Positions 8,265-17,066 are shown, counted from the stretch's first letter. The stretch is DNA of 64,000 nt from Serinicoccus chungangensis (GCF_006337125.1 NZ_CP040887.1:1612001-1676000); one strand, 5' to 3'. The notes: generated from the letters alone by a model not told the origin. A program made the numbers and translations.

Positions 8265-9515
8265 TCAGAGCGCCGAGGCGAGCGCCTTCGTCCAGAGGTC
8301 GCCGGCCTCGTCCACCTGCTCCTCGGTGACCACCAGGGCGGGGATGAAGCGCACCACCTGGCCCCAGGCGCCGCAGGTGAGCAGCAGCAGGCCGTGCTCG
8401 GCGGCGGCCTGCTGGGCGCGCGTCGCCGTGGCGCCGTCGGGCTCGCCGTCCGCGGTGCGGAACTCCGAGCCGAGCATGAGCCCCAGCCCGCGCACGTCGG
8501 TGATCTCGGCGTGCTCCCGGGCGGCGGCGGTGAGGCGCCCGCGCAGCTGCTCGCCGCGCGCCGCCGCGTTGCCCACGAGGTCCTCGCGGCGCATGACGTC
8601 CAGGGTCGCCAGCGCCGCGGCGCAGGCCACCGCGTTGGCGCCGTAGGTGCCGCCCTGGGAGCCGGGCCAGGCCCGCCCCATGAGCTCCTGCGACGCGGCG
8701 ATCCCGGACAGCGGGAAGCCCGAGGCGATCCCCTTGGCGGTGATGAGCACGTCGGGCCGGACGCCGAAGTGGTCGTGGCCCCAGAAGCGGCCGGTGCGCC
8801 CCCAGCCGGTCTGCACCTCGTCGACGACGAGCAGGATGCCGTGCCGGTCGGCCCGCTCGCGCAGCCCGGCGAGGAACTCGGCCGAGGCGGGGACGTAGCC
8901 GCCCTCGCCCAGGACCGGCTCGACGAGGAAGGCCGCGGTGTCCTGCGGCGCGGTCACCGTCTGCAGGAGGTGGTCGAGCTCGCGCAGCGCGAAGTCGGTG
9001 GCCTGCTCCTGGCTCCAGCCGTAGTGCGTCGGGTTGGGGAAGGGGGAGACCGCGACGCCCGGCATGAGCGGGGCGAAGCCGGAGCGGAACTTGGTGCCCG
9101 AGGTCGTCAGCGAGGCGGCCGCCACGGTGCGCCCGTGGAAGCCCCCGTGGAAGGCGACGATGTTGGGCCGGCCGGTGGCCTGCCGGGCGAGGCGCAGCGC
9201 GGCCTCGACCGCCTCCGACCCGCTGTTGGCGAAGAACATCGAGTCCAGGCCCTCGGGGAGGACCTCGGACATGCGCTCGACCAGGTCGAGCAGCGGACGG
9301 TGCATGACCGTGGTGTACTGCGCGTGGATGATCTTGGCGACCTGCTCCTGCGCGGCCGCCACCACGTCGGGGTGGGCGTGACCCGTGCTGGTCACGCCGA
9401 TGCCGGCGGTGAAGTCCAGGTACCGGCGGTCCTGCTCGTCGAAGATCACGGCGCCCTCGCCGCGGTCGGCGATGACGGGAGTGGCTTGCTTGAGCATCGG
9501 GCTGAGGTGCGCCAC
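8265..9515 (-). CDS. class III aminotransferase (GabT/DoeD-like)
   Basis: PLP-dependent omega-aminotransferase of 416 residues, related to 4-aminobutyrate and diaminobutyrate transaminases. Motifs: FFANSGSEAVEAALRLAR (PLP phosphate site), AFHGGFHGRT, VVDEVQTGWGRTG (Asp of the PLP ring) and LITAKGIASGFPLSG with the Schiff-base lysine. The exact amino donor cannot be read from sequence: GABA and L-2,4-diaminobutyrate are both plausible. The link to an ectoine-hydrolase-like gene in the same predicted regulon favours diaminobutyrate to aspartate semialdehyde (DoeD role). GTG 9515 follows AGGAG. It is divergent from the aldehyde dehydrogenase, with the operator palindrome between them. Confidence 0.85.
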   Translation of the reverse strand: MAHLSPMLKQATPVIADRGEGAVIFDEQDRRYLDFTAGIGVTSTGHAHPDVVAAAQEQVAKIIHAQYTTVMHRPLLDLVERMSEVLPEGLDSMFFANSGSEAVEAALRLARQATGRPNIVAFHGGFHGRTVAAASLTTSGTKFRSGFAPLMPGVAVSPFPNPTHYGWSQEQATDFALRELDHLLQTVTAPQDTAAFLVEPVLGEGGYVPASAEFLAGLRERADRHGILLVVDEVQTGWGRTGRFWGHDHFGVRPDVLITAKGIASGFPLSGIAASQELMGRAWPGSQGGTYGANAVACAAALATLDVMRREDLVGNAAARGEQLRGRLTAAAREHAEITDVRGLGLMLGSEFRTADGEPDGATATRAQQAAAEHGLLLLTCGAWGQVVRFIPALVVTEEQVDEAGDLWTKALASAL

Positions 9516-9537
9516 GGTCGACTCTCCTGGGATTGGT

Positions 9538-9553
9538 AGATTGTTGACAATCT
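9538..9553. promoter_or_regulatory. putative GntR operator between aminotransferase and aldehyde dehydrogenase
   Basis: Perfect 7-bp arms AGATTGT and ACAATCT around TG. On the + strand the left arm overlaps a -10-like TAGATT (9537-9542), with AGGAGG and GTG 9582 downstream. One bound dimer could control both divergent genes. Confidence 0.75.
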
Positions 9554-9581
9554 GAACGTACCGCATCACCAGGAGGTCGTC

Positions 9582-11120
9582 GTGAGCGCCGAAGGACCCG
9601 TCGAGCAGACGTCGCAGGACCGGGGGAGCAGCCCGCGGGAGCAGCAGGACCGGGACCCCGCCCTGGACCGCGTCCCGACCGACCTCTTCATCGGCGGTCG
9701 GTGGGTGCCGGCCGCCTCGGGGGAGCGCTTCGACGTGCAGGACCCGGCGACCGGCCGCGTGCTCGCGAGCGTCGCCGACGCCGGACCCGAGGACGGTATG
9801 CGCGCGCTCGAGGCCGCCGCGCAGGCGCAGGCCGAGCTGGCCGCGAGCTCGCCCCGGCAGCGCGCCGACTGGCTGAACGCGGCATACCAGGCGGTGATGG
9901 ACCGCGCCGACGAGCTGGCCCTGGTCATGACCCTGGAGATGGGCAAGCCGCTGGCCGAGGCCAAGGGCGAGGTGACCTACGCCGCGGAGTTCCTGCGCCA
10001 CTTCGCGGGCGAGGCGCTGCGCATCGAGGGGGGCTACCAGAGGTCGCCGGCGGGCGACGGGCGCTTCCTGCTCCTGCGTCAGCCGGTCGGGCCCTCGCTG
10101 CTCATCACCCCGTGGAACTTCCCCATGGCGATGGGCACCCGCAAGATCGCCCCCGCCATCGCCGCGGGGTGCACCAGCGTCATCAAGCCGGCCCACCAGA
10201 CCCCGCTGTCGATGCTGGCCCTCGTCGACGTCCTGGCCGAGGTGGGGGTGCCCGCCGGTGCCGTCAACGCGGTCACCACCACCCACGCCGGTGCGGTCAT
10301 GGAGCCGATGATCCGCTCCGGGCTGGCCCGCAAGCTGTCCTTCACCGGCTCCACGAAGGTCGGCAAGGTCCTGCTCGAGCAGGCGGCCGAGCGGGTCATG
10401 CGCACCTCGATGGAGCTGGGCGGCAACGCCCCCTTCATCGTCTTCGAGGACGCCGACCTCGACGACGCCGTCGCGGGCGCGATGGCGGCCAAGATGCGCA
10501 ACATGGGCGAGGCGTGCACCGCCGCCAACCGGATCTACGTGCAGGAGTCGGTCGCGGAGGCCTTCGGGCAGCGGCTCGCCGAGGCGATGTCCCGGCGCCG
10601 GATGGGCCCCGGCACCGAGGAGGGCGTCACGGTCGGTCCGCTCATCGACGAGGCCGCCCTGGACAAGGTGCGCGAGCTGGTGCAGGACGCGGTCGAGCGC
10701 GGTGCGCAGGTGCTCACCGGGGGCGAGGCCCCCGGCGGGGACGGCTGGTTCTACCCGCCCACCGTGCTGACCGGGGTGTCCCCGGAGGCCCGGATGGGCA
10801 GCGAGGAGATCTTCGGCCCGGTCGCGCCGCTCACCCCGTTCACGACCGAGGCCGAGGTCGTGGGCCTGGCCAACGACACCCCGTTCGGGCTGGTGTCCTA
10901 CGTCTACACGCGCGACCTGGACCGGGCGCTGCGCATGGCCGAGGCGCTGGAGTCCGGCATGGTCGGTCTCAACCAGGGCGTGGTGTCCAACCCCGCGGCG
11001 CCCTTCGGCGGCATCAAGGAGTCCGGGCTGGGCCGCGAGGGCGGTGCGGTCGGCATCGAGGAGTTCCTCGAGCTGAAGTACGTCGGGATCGCCGGTCCGC
11101 GGTCCGCTCAGGAGGGCTGA
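9582..11120 (+). CDS. NAD(P)-dependent aldehyde dehydrogenase (succinate/aspartate-semialdehyde type)
   Basis: Aldehyde dehydrogenase superfamily, 512 residues. It has the cofactor and catalytic motifs ITPWNFPMAM, FTGSTKVGK, MELGGNAPFIVF (general-base Glu) and GEACTAANR with catalytic Cys312, then EEIFGPVAPL and PFGGIKESGLGREGG. Closest in style to GabD/SSADH enzymes. In the island context it would oxidise the semialdehyde made by the divergent aminotransferase (DoeC role: aspartate semialdehyde to aspartate, or succinate semialdehyde to succinate). GTG 9582 follows AGGAGG. Its 3' end overlaps the convergent regulator gene by 13 bases. Confidence 0.9.
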   Translation: MSAEGPVEQTSQDRGSSPREQQDRDPALDRVPTDLFIGGRWVPAASGERFDVQDPATGRVLASVADAGPEDGMRALEAAAQAQAELAASSPRQRADWLNAAYQAVMDRADELALVMTLEMGKPLAEAKGEVTYAAEFLRHFAGEALRIEGGYQRSPAGDGRFLLLRQPVGPSLLITPWNFPMAMGTRKIAPAIAAGCTSVIKPAHQTPLSMLALVDVLAEVGVPAGAVNAVTTTHAGAVMEPMIRSGLARKLSFTGSTKVGKVLLEQAAERVMRTSMELGGNAPFIVFEDADLDDAVAGAMAAKMRNMGEACTAANRIYVQESVAEAFGQRLAEAMSRRRMGPGTEEGVTVGPLIDEAALDKVRELVQDAVERGAQVLTGGEAPGGDGWFYPPTVLTGVSPEARMGSEEIFGPVAPLTPFTTEAEVVGLANDTPFGLVSYVYTRDLDRALRMAEALESGMVGLNQGVVSNPAAPFGGIKESGLGREGGAVGIEEFLELKYVGIAGPRSAQEG

Positions 11121-11830
11121 GCCCCCGCCACCGGCGGGCCCAGGCTGCCCCGGGGCGAGCCGGTGAGGCGGTGCATGGCGTCGCGCATGTGCCGGACGAG
11201 CAGGGCGTCGGTGCGGCGTGCCCCGCCCCGCGTGAACGACCGCGCGAGCTCCCGGTGCTCGCCGACCCGCTCCTCGTCGACCGCGTAGGTCGGCTCCAGC
11301 AGGTGGATGCACATCCGCGTCTCGGTGAGCAGCGTGGCGTGGACGCGGGACAGCTGCGGGCTCTGCGCCCGGTCGACCAGCACCTGGTGGAAGCGGATGT
11401 CGGCCGTGCTGACCTCGCGCACGTCGCCGGTGGCCGCGGCGGCGGCCATGTCCTCCACGACGGCGAGCAGGGCCCGGCCGGCGTCCTCCGGGTCGGTCTC
11501 GTGGATCCGGTCACCCGCGGCCCGCTCGACCGCGGCGCGGGCGAGGTAGAGGTCGCGCACCCGGTCGTCGGTCATCTCGACGACGAACAGGCCGCGGTTG
11601 CGGTGGGCGACGAGCAGCCCCTCCTGGGAGAGCCGCTGCAGGCCCTCGCGCAGGGGGCCCCGGCTCACGCCGAGGCGCGCGGCGTACTCCACCTCGCCGA
11701 GCTGGCTGCCGGGCGCGATCTCGCCGGTGGCGATGGCCTCGCGGATCCGCGCCGCGACGATGCTCGGGGTCGACTCCCGCGGCACCGGCCGCAGGGCCGG
11801 GGCGGCGAGCTCGGTCCAGGGGTCGGTCAT
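11108..11830 (-). CDS. GntR-family (FCD) transcriptional regulator
   Basis: 240 residues: an N-terminal winged helix-turn-helix (IVAARIREAIATGEIAPGSQ, then LGVSRGPLREGLQRL) and a C-terminal FCD ligand domain, with metal-binding candidates in ADIRFHQVLVD and the RHMRDAMHR segment. FCD regulators typically bind TNGT-N-ACNA-type palindromes as dimers and are released by small organic acids or amino acids. The four TTGT-NN-ACAA palindromes in this island are its likely operators. ATG 11830 overlaps the stop of the upstream racemase-like gene (ATGA), so the two are co-transcribed from the palindrome at 12,636. Confidence 0.92.
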   Translation of the reverse strand: MTDPWTELAAPALRPVPRESTPSIVAARIREAIATGEIAPGSQLGEVEYAARLGVSRGPLREGLQRLSQEGLLVAHRNRGLFVVEMTDDRVRDLYLARAAVERAAGDRIHETDPEDAGRALLAVVEDMAAAAATGDVREVSTADIRFHQVLVDRAQSPQLSRVHATLLTETRMCIHLLEPTYAVDEERVGEHRELARSFTRGGARRTDALLVRHMRDAMHRLTGSPRGSLGPPVAGAQPS

Positions 11831-12588
11831 CGGTGGGCTCCCTCCGTGGTCCCGGGGTGGTGGGCGGCCGCGAAGAGCCGGCCCAGCCCCGGCACCGCCG
11901 GCACCTCGCCCAGCAGCGCCAGGCCGTCGTGCAGGCTCACCTGGTTGGCCGTGAGCACGACGGTGCCGAGGTCGGCCTCCAGGTCCTCCAGCCAGGGCAG
12001 GGTGTGCAGGGCGGTGTCCGGGACGAGCACGGCCTGCGCGCCGGTGCGGTCGACCCCGCCGGCGAGGGCGAGCACCTGCTCGCGGCCCAGGGTGCCGACC
12101 TCCGCGGCCGTGAGGATGTCGTGGCTGCCCAGGGCGGTCACCTCGATGCCGGCCCGGCCGAGGAAGGTGACGAAGGCCGAGGCGACGTCGTGCGGGTAGG
12201 ACGCCGCCACCGCCACCCTCGTCAGGCCCAGCCGGTGCGCCGCCCGGACGAACGCCAGCGAGGTCGACGTGGTCGGCAGCCCGGTGCGGGCGGCCAGCCC
12301 GGCCACCTGCTCGTGCGCCCCCTCCCAGCCGAAGACGAAGCTGCCCGAGGTGCACGCCCACACGAGCGCGTCGCAGGGGGTGCTGCGGGTCAGCCGGTCG
12401 GCACCCTCGGCCAGCCGCGCCGCGCCACCCAGGTCGAGCAGGGCGTCGACCCGGTGGGCGTCCTCGCCGACGCTGGTGTGCGCGACCGGCAGGCGCACGG
12501 CATACCCCGCCTCGCGGAGCACCCCCTCCACCCACGGGTAGTCGTCCTCGGCGCTGTGGCCGGGGTAGAGGATCCCGATCGTGCTCAC
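11827..12588 (-). CDS. Asp/Glu racemase-superfamily protein (EutA/maleate isomerase-like), one catalytic Cys lost
   Basis: 253 residues of the aspartate/glutamate racemase, arylmalonate decarboxylase and maleate isomerase superfamily. The first cysteine motif ACTSGSFVFG is present near residue 85. The second, which reads SCTNLRT in the paralogue at 19.5-20.3 kb, reads PDTALHT here, so the second catalytic cysteine is absent. True two-base racemase or isomerase chemistry is therefore doubtful. It is cotranscribed with the GntR gene by ATGA overlap. GTG 12,588 is chosen; GTG 12,594 is equally possible. No substrate can be named. Confidence 0.8.
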   Translation of the reverse strand: MSTIGILYPGHSAEDDYPWVEGVLREAGYAVRLPVAHTSVGEDAHRVDALLDLGGAARLAEGADRLTRSTPCDALVWACTSGSFVFGWEGAHEQVAGLAARTGLPTTSTSLAFVRAAHRLGLTRVAVAASYPHDVASAFVTFLGRAGIEVTALGSHDILTAAEVGTLGREQVLALAGGVDRTGAQAVLVPDTALHTLPWLEDLEADLGTVVLTANQVSLHDGLALLGEVPAVPGLGRLFAAAHHPGTTEGAHR

Positions 12589-12635
12589 GCTCACCCCTGT
12601 CGACGGCGGCCGTCGTCCTCGGCCGGCTGGTGCGT

Positions 12636-12651
12636 AGATTGTAGACAATCA
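12636..12651. promoter_or_regulatory. putative GntR operator between racemase/gntR and FAD/Fe-S oxidoreductase
   Basis: GATTGT and ACAATC arms around AG (core 12,637-12,650). It overlaps a -10-like TAGATT (12,635-12,640) on the + strand and TACAAT on the - strand, so it can repress both divergent units, including the regulator's own. Confidence 0.75.
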
Positions 12652-12666
12652 TCGTCAGGAGGACAG

Positions 12667-15582
12667 ATGGAGTACGACGTCGCCCGGCTCTCCCGGGCCC
12701 TCGGGTCCCAGGTGCGGGGGTCGGTCGGCGCGGACGCGCTCTCGCGGGCGCTCTACGCCACCGACGCGTCCAACTACCGCGTCGTGCCCGACGTCGTCGT
12801 CGTGCCGCGGGACGAGCAGGACCTCGTCACGGCGCTGGCGCTGGCCCGCGAGGCGGGGGCACCGGTCGCGCTGCGCGGGGGAGGGACCTCGATGGCCGGC
12901 AACGCGCTCGGCGGCGTGGTCGTCGACGTCTCGCGGCACCTCGACCGCGTCCTCGACCTCGACCCGGTCGCGCGGACGGCGACCGTCCAGCCGGGGGTCG
13001 TGCTCGGCCACCTCGTGGCGGCGGCGAGGAGGCACGGCCTGACCTTCGGCGCCGACCCGTCGTCGGCGAGCCGCTGCACGCTCGGCGGGATGATCGCCAA
13101 CAACGCCTGCGGGGCGCACTCCGTCGCCTGGGGGACCACGGCGGACAACGTGCGGAGCCTGCGGGTGCTCACCGCGGCGGGGGAGCAGGCGAGGGTGGAC
13201 GCCCTCGGGCCCGACGGTGCCGGGGCGGGAGCCGCACCCGACCCCGCCCTGGCCGGCATCCACGCCGAGATGTCCCGCCTCGGCCGGGACCATGCGACCC
13301 TCGTCGGCCGGCGCTTCGGGACCTTCTCCCGGCAGATCTCGGGGTACGCCCTCCAGCACCTGCACCCCGACCGCGGCGTCGACCTGGCACGGCTGCTGTG
13401 CGGCAGCGAGGGCACCCTCGCCACCACGCTGGAGGCGACCGTCGCGCTCGCCGAGCCGCCGCCCGCGGTGGTCCTGCTGACGCTGGGCTTCCCGGACGCG
13501 GTGTCGGCCGCGCGCAGCGTGCCCACCGTCCTCCCGCACGGGCCGCTGACGATGGAGTCCATCAACGCCACCCTCGTCGAGCGGCTGCCCGACGACACCC
13601 GACGGGCGGCGCAGCGGGCCGGGCTGCCGGAGGGGCGCATGTGGCTGCTCGTCGAGATCGGCGGCGACGACGACGCCGAGGCGCGCACCCGGGCGGCCGA
13701 CGTGGCCGAGGCGGTGCGTGACGGCATACCCGGCAGCACGGCGGCCGTCGTCACCGACCCCGGCGCGCAGGCGGTGCTGTGGCGCTGCCGCCGGGACGGC
13801 ACCGGTCTGGCCACGCGGCGCGCGGACGGCGCCGAGGCGTGGGCGGGGTGGGAGGACGCCGCGGTCCCGCCGCAGCGGCTCGGTGACTACCTCACCGGGC
13901 TGGACGACCTCATGGGGCGCTACGGCTACTCGGGCGCGTCCTACGGCCACTTCGGCGAGGGCTGCATGCATCTGCGCATCGACTTCGACCTCGTCACGGA
14001 CGCCGGGGTGCGGGACTACCGCGCGTTCGTCGAGCAGGCCACCGACCTGGTCGTCTCGATGGGCGGGTCGGTCTCGGGCGAGCACGGCGACGGGCGGGCG
14101 CGCGGCGGCCTGCTGGAGCGGATGTACGGCGCGGACGCGACCGCGCTGTTCGCGGAGGTCAAGCGCGCGTGGGACCCCCAGGGGCGGCTCAACCCCGGCG
14201 TCATCGTGGACCCGCCGCCGGTCGACGCGTCCCTGCGCCAGCACGGCCACGCGCGGGGCTTCCCGCAGCGCACCACCCTGGCCTTCACGGCCGACGGCGG
14301 CAGCTTCGCGCAGGCGCAGCGACGCTGCGTCGGGGTGGGCAAGTGCGTCCAGACCTCCGGCGGGGTGATGTGCCCGAGCTACCAGGTCACCCGGGACGAG
14401 AAGGACTCCACCCGGGGCCGCGCGCGTGTGCTCTTCGAGATGATGGAGGGCGACGTCATCACCGACGGGTGGCGGGCCGAGGAGGTCCACGACGCGCTCG
14501 ACCTGTGCCTGTCGTGCAAGGGGTGCGTGGGCGACTGCCCGGTCAACGTCGACATGGCGACCTACAAGGCCGAGTTCACCCACCAGTACTACCGGGGCCG
14601 GCCGTGGGCGCGGCCGCGCTCGCACTGGTCGATGGGGTGGCTGCCGGCGCTCGCGCGCGGCGCGGCGCTCGCCCCCCGGGCGACGAACGCGCTGACCGGC
14701 TCGCGCCTGGCCGGTGCGGTGCGGCGGGCCGGGGGCGTGGCCGCCGACCGCGAGCTGCCCACCTTCGCCGCCCGCAGCCTCACGTCGTGGTTCGCGAAGG
14801 AGCACACGCCCGCGCGGGGGCAGGGACGCACCCCCGTCCTGCTCTGGCCGGACACCTTCACCACCTTCCTCGCGCCCGAGGTGGGCCGGGCCGCGGTCGC
14901 GGTGCTCGAGGACGCCGGGATGGAGGTCCACCTGCCGCGCGGGCCGGTGTGCTGCGGCCTCACCTGGGTCTCGACCGGTCAGCTCGGCGTGGCCCAGCGG
15001 GTCCTGCGGCGGTCGCTGGCCACCATCGGGCCGGCCCTGCGGGCCGGGGCGGTGGTCGTCGGGCTCGAGCCCAGCTGCACGGCGCTCTTCCGGCACGAGG
15101 CGGTCGACCTGCTCCCGGACGATGAGCTCGCGGCGCTCGCGAAGGGCCAGGTGCGGACGCTGGCCGAGACGCTCGCCGAGGTGGCGCCCGGGTGGGAGCC
15201 GCCGCAGGTCGGTGGCGACGCGCTCGTCCAGGTCCACTGCCACCAGCACGCGGTGCTGGGCTTCGACGCCGACCGGGCCCTCATGGAGCGGGCCGGGATC
15301 CGGGCGCGGGTCCCGGACTCCGGGTGCTGCGGGCTCGCCGGCAACTTCGGCTTCGAGGACGGGCACGCCGACCTCTCGCGGCAGATCGGGGAGCGCGTGC
15401 TGGCCCCCGAGGTCCGCGCGGCGGACGCCTCCACCGCGGTGCTCGCCGACGGCTTCTCCTGCCGCACCCAGATCGCCGACCTCACCCCCCGCCGCGGCCG
15501 CCACCTGGCCGAGCTGCTGGCCGACGGCATACCCCGCACCCAGGCGGCGGGCGCCGGCGGGTCCGCGCCGGGCCCGCGGTAG
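12667..15582 (+). CDS. FAD- and Fe-S-containing D-2-hydroxyacid (D-lactate/glycolate-type) dehydrogenase
   Basis: 971 residues in the fused layout of bacterial D-lactate/glycolate dehydrogenases. An N-terminal FAD-binding type 4 domain (VALRGGGTSMAGNALGG near residue 75; GGMIANNACG near 140) is followed by the FAD oxidase C-terminal domain (GEGCMHLRIDF, SGEHGDGRARGG), two iron-sulfur motifs (Cys554/Cys560 and CLSCKGCVGDCP from Cys614) and a CCG domain (VCCGLTWVSTGQ, DSGCCGLAGNFGFE). It probably passes electrons from a D-2-hydroxyacid to the quinone pool. ATG 12,667 follows AGGAGG. It shares the divergent promoter and palindrome with the gntR unit, so it belongs to the regulon. The natural substrate is unknown. 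Confidence 0.9.
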   Translation: MEYDVARLSRALGSQVRGSVGADALSRALYATDASNYRVVPDVVVVPRDEQDLVTALALAREAGAPVALRGGGTSMAGNALGGVVVDVSRHLDRVLDLDPVARTATVQPGVVLGHLVAAARRHGLTFGADPSSASRCTLGGMIANNACGAHSVAWGTTADNVRSLRVLTAAGEQARVDALGPDGAGAGAAPDPALAGIHAEMSRLGRDHATLVGRRFGTFSRQISGYALQHLHPDRGVDLARLLCGSEGTLATTLEATVALAEPPPAVVLLTLGFPDAVSAARSVPTVLPHGPLTMESINATLVERLPDDTRRAAQRAGLPEGRMWLLVEIGGDDDAEARTRAADVAEAVRDGIPGSTAAVVTDPGAQAVLWRCRRDGTGLATRRADGAEAWAGWEDAAVPPQRLGDYLTGLDDLMGRYGYSGASYGHFGEGCMHLRIDFDLVTDAGVRDYRAFVEQATDLVVSMGGSVSGEHGDGRARGGLLERMYGADATALFAEVKRAWDPQGRLNPGVIVDPPPVDASLRQHGHARGFPQRTTLAFTADGGSFAQAQRRCVGVGKCVQTSGGVMCPSYQVTRDEKDSTRGRARVLFEMMEGDVITDGWRAEEVHDALDLCLSCKGCVGDCPVNVDMATYKAEFTHQYYRGRPWARPRSHWSMGWLPALARGAALAPRATNALTGSRLAGAVRRAGGVAADRELPTFAARSLTSWFAKEHTPARGQGRTPVLLWPDTFTTFLAPEVGRAAVAVLEDAGMEVHLPRGPVCCGLTWVSTGQLGVAQRVLRRSLATIGPALRAGAVVVGLEPSCTALFRHEAVDLLPDDELAALAKGQVRTLAETLAEVAPGWEPPQVGGDALVQVHCHQHAVLGFDADRALMERAGIRARVPDSGCCGLAGNFGFEDGHADLSRQIGERVLAPEVRAADASTAVLADGFSCRTQIADLTPRRGRHLAELLADGIPRTQAAGAGGSAPGPR

Positions 15583-15584
15583 GC

Positions 15585-15666
15585 ATACACAGGACGCGCC
15601 GTAGGCGCGCTCCGGACGGGTGCTCGCGCTACACAGGACGCATGTCTGGGATACACAGGACGCGTG
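15585..15666. repeat. three dispersed TACACAGGACGC units
   Basis: The 12-mer TACACAGGACGC occurs at 15,586-15,597, 15,630-15,641 and 15,652-15,663 just after the oxidoreductase stop. The units are near-complementary, with G-U pairing, to the CGTGTTCTGTGT units of the tandem array that follows. A small inverted repeat ACAGAC/GTCTGT lies at about 15,672-15,690. Confidence 0.8.
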
Positions 15667-15712
15667 TTCCGACAGACGAGTCGTGTCTGTGCCTCGCGCA
15701 CGTCCTGGGGGT

Positions 15713-15822
15713 GCTGACGACGTGTTCGGTGTGCGCTGGTGACGAGTTCGGTATGCGCTGGTGACGTGTTCTGTGTGCGCTGGTGACGTGTTCTGTGTGC
15801 GCTGGTGACGTGTTCTGTGGGT
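15713..15822. repeat. 22-bp tandem repeat array, five copies
   Basis: Five head-to-tail 22-bp units (15,713, 15,735, 15,757, 15,779, 15,801); the third and fourth are identical and read GCTGGTGACGTGTTCTGTGT plus GC. There are no spacers, so it is not a CRISPR array. It ends 3 bases from the stop of the convergent M20 gene and could fold against the preceding ACACAGGACGC units as a long imperfect hairpin. Confidence 0.9.
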
Positions 15823-15824
15823 GG

Positions 15825-17066
15825 CTAGCGCGCGTCCGGGGCGAGCAGGTGGAGGATCGTGCGGGCGTAGCCCCGGGCGGCGACGAGCAGCTCCTCGACC
15901 GCGACCGACTCGTCGGGCCGGTGGGCCTGCTCGTGCACCGAGCCGGGGCCCTGGACCACCACGGGGACGCCCCACTCACGCGCCACGAAGCCGCCGTCGC
16001 AGGCGGCCGTCCACCCCTGGAGCGGCACCGGGCCGCGCCCGGCCCCGTCCGTCGCCGCGTCGACGACCCGCACGAGCTCCTCGGACGGCGACGTCTCGAA
16101 GCCGGGCATGTCCATGGGCGAGCTCACCGACCAGCTCAGCCCGCGCGACTCCAGGTCGAGCGCCGCGAGTCGCTCCCGGACGGTCTCGACGACCGTCTCC
16201 ATCGGCTCCCCGGGCAGCAGCCGGCGGTCCACCTCGACGCGGCACAGGTCGGGCACGGCCGACCCCGACGTGCCGCCCCGGATGACGCCGACGTTGACGG
16301 TGGCCGGGCCCACCAGGGCGTGCGCGGCCGTCGCCAGCTCCTCGTGCCACCGGTCCAGGTCCGCGACGACCAGGGCCGCGCCGCTGATGGCGTTGCGCCC
16401 GTCGGCCGGTCGGCCAGCGTGGGCGGCGACCCCGCGCACCTCGATGTGCAGGTATGACGCACCGCGCGCGGCCACGACCGTCGCCAGGTCCGTGGGCTCG
16501 GCCACGACGCACCCCAGCAGCGGCGGGGGCGGCTGCTGCACGTAACGGCGGATGCCGATGCCGTTCTGCTCCTCGTCGCACAGCGCGTCCAGCCGGACCG
16601 GGCCGCTGAGCCGGACCCCGCTCTCGTGGACGGCGGCCATCGCGACCAGGACCGCCGCGAGCCCGCCCTTCATGTCGGCGCTGCCGCGGCCGACGATCCG
16701 CCCGTCGACGAGCGCCGCGGCATACGGGTCGACACCCCAGTCCTCCAGCGACCCGGGCGGGACGACGTCCGTGTGCCCGAGGAAGAGCAGACCGGGGCCG
16801 TCGCCGCCGTCGAGCCGCACGCCGACGTTGGGCCGGCCCGGCTCCACCTCCTCGAGCGCGGACCGCAGCCCCAGCTCCTGGGCGAGCCCGGCCAGCACGT
16901 CCGCCGTCGCGGCCTCCTCGCCCGGGGGGTTGGCGCCGGGGGCCCGGACGAGCCGCTGCGTCAGCGGCACCAGCCGGTCGGCGGTGATCCGGCCCAGGAC
17001 CTCCTGCTCGGTGCCCGTCCGCTCGCCCCCGCCGCGCCCGGTGCCGGCCTGGCCGGCGCCGGTCAT
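15825..17066 (-). CDS. M20-family metallo-deacylase (ArgE/DapE-like)
   Basis: 413 residues with the M20 dinuclear-zinc layout: LFLGHTDVVPP near residue 94, GRGSADMKGGLA, CDEEQNGIG, VAEPTDL, and AHAGRPADGRNA in the lid domain. Family members remove acyl groups from amino acids (acetylornithine, succinyl-diaminopimelate). Last gene of a four-gene unit (eutA-like, M24, aminotransferase, M20) joined by stop/start overlaps; its ATG 17,066 overlaps the upstream stop. In classical ectoine breakdown, N-acetyl-diaminobutyrate is opened by DoeB/EutE, an AstE-type enzyme; this M20 enzyme may fill that step. That role is inferred. Confidence 0.88.
   Translation of the reverse strand: MTGAGQAGTGRGGGERTGTEQEVLGRITADRLVPLTQRLVRAPGANPPGEEAATADVLAGLAQELGLRSALEEVEPGRPNVGVRLDGGDGPGLLFLGHTDVVPPGSLEDWGVDPYAAALVDGRIVGRGSADMKGGLAAVLVAMAAVHESGVRLSGPVRLDALCDEEQNGIGIRRYVQQPPPPLLGCVVAEPTDLATVVAARGASYLHIEVRGVAAHAGRPADGRNAISGAALVVADLDRWHEELATAAHALVGPATVNVGVIRGGTSGSAVPDLCRVEVDRRLLPGEPMETVVETVRERLAALDLESRGLSWSVSSPMDMPGFETSPSEELVRVVDAATDGAGRGPVPLQGWTAACDGGFVAREWGVPVVVQGPGSVHEQAHRPDESVAVEELLVAARGYARTILHLLAPDAR

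Noticed and set aside
6414..11120. Simple GABA utilisation operon (gabT-gabD with a permease)
   Set aside because: Cannot be excluded for the two enzymes alone, but the shared palindromes link them to the M24/EutA/M20 unit, and the carrier is of BCCT type, not a GABA permease.
15713..15822. Possible CRISPR array
   Set aside because: 22-bp units are head to tail with no spacers, and no cas genes are in the window.
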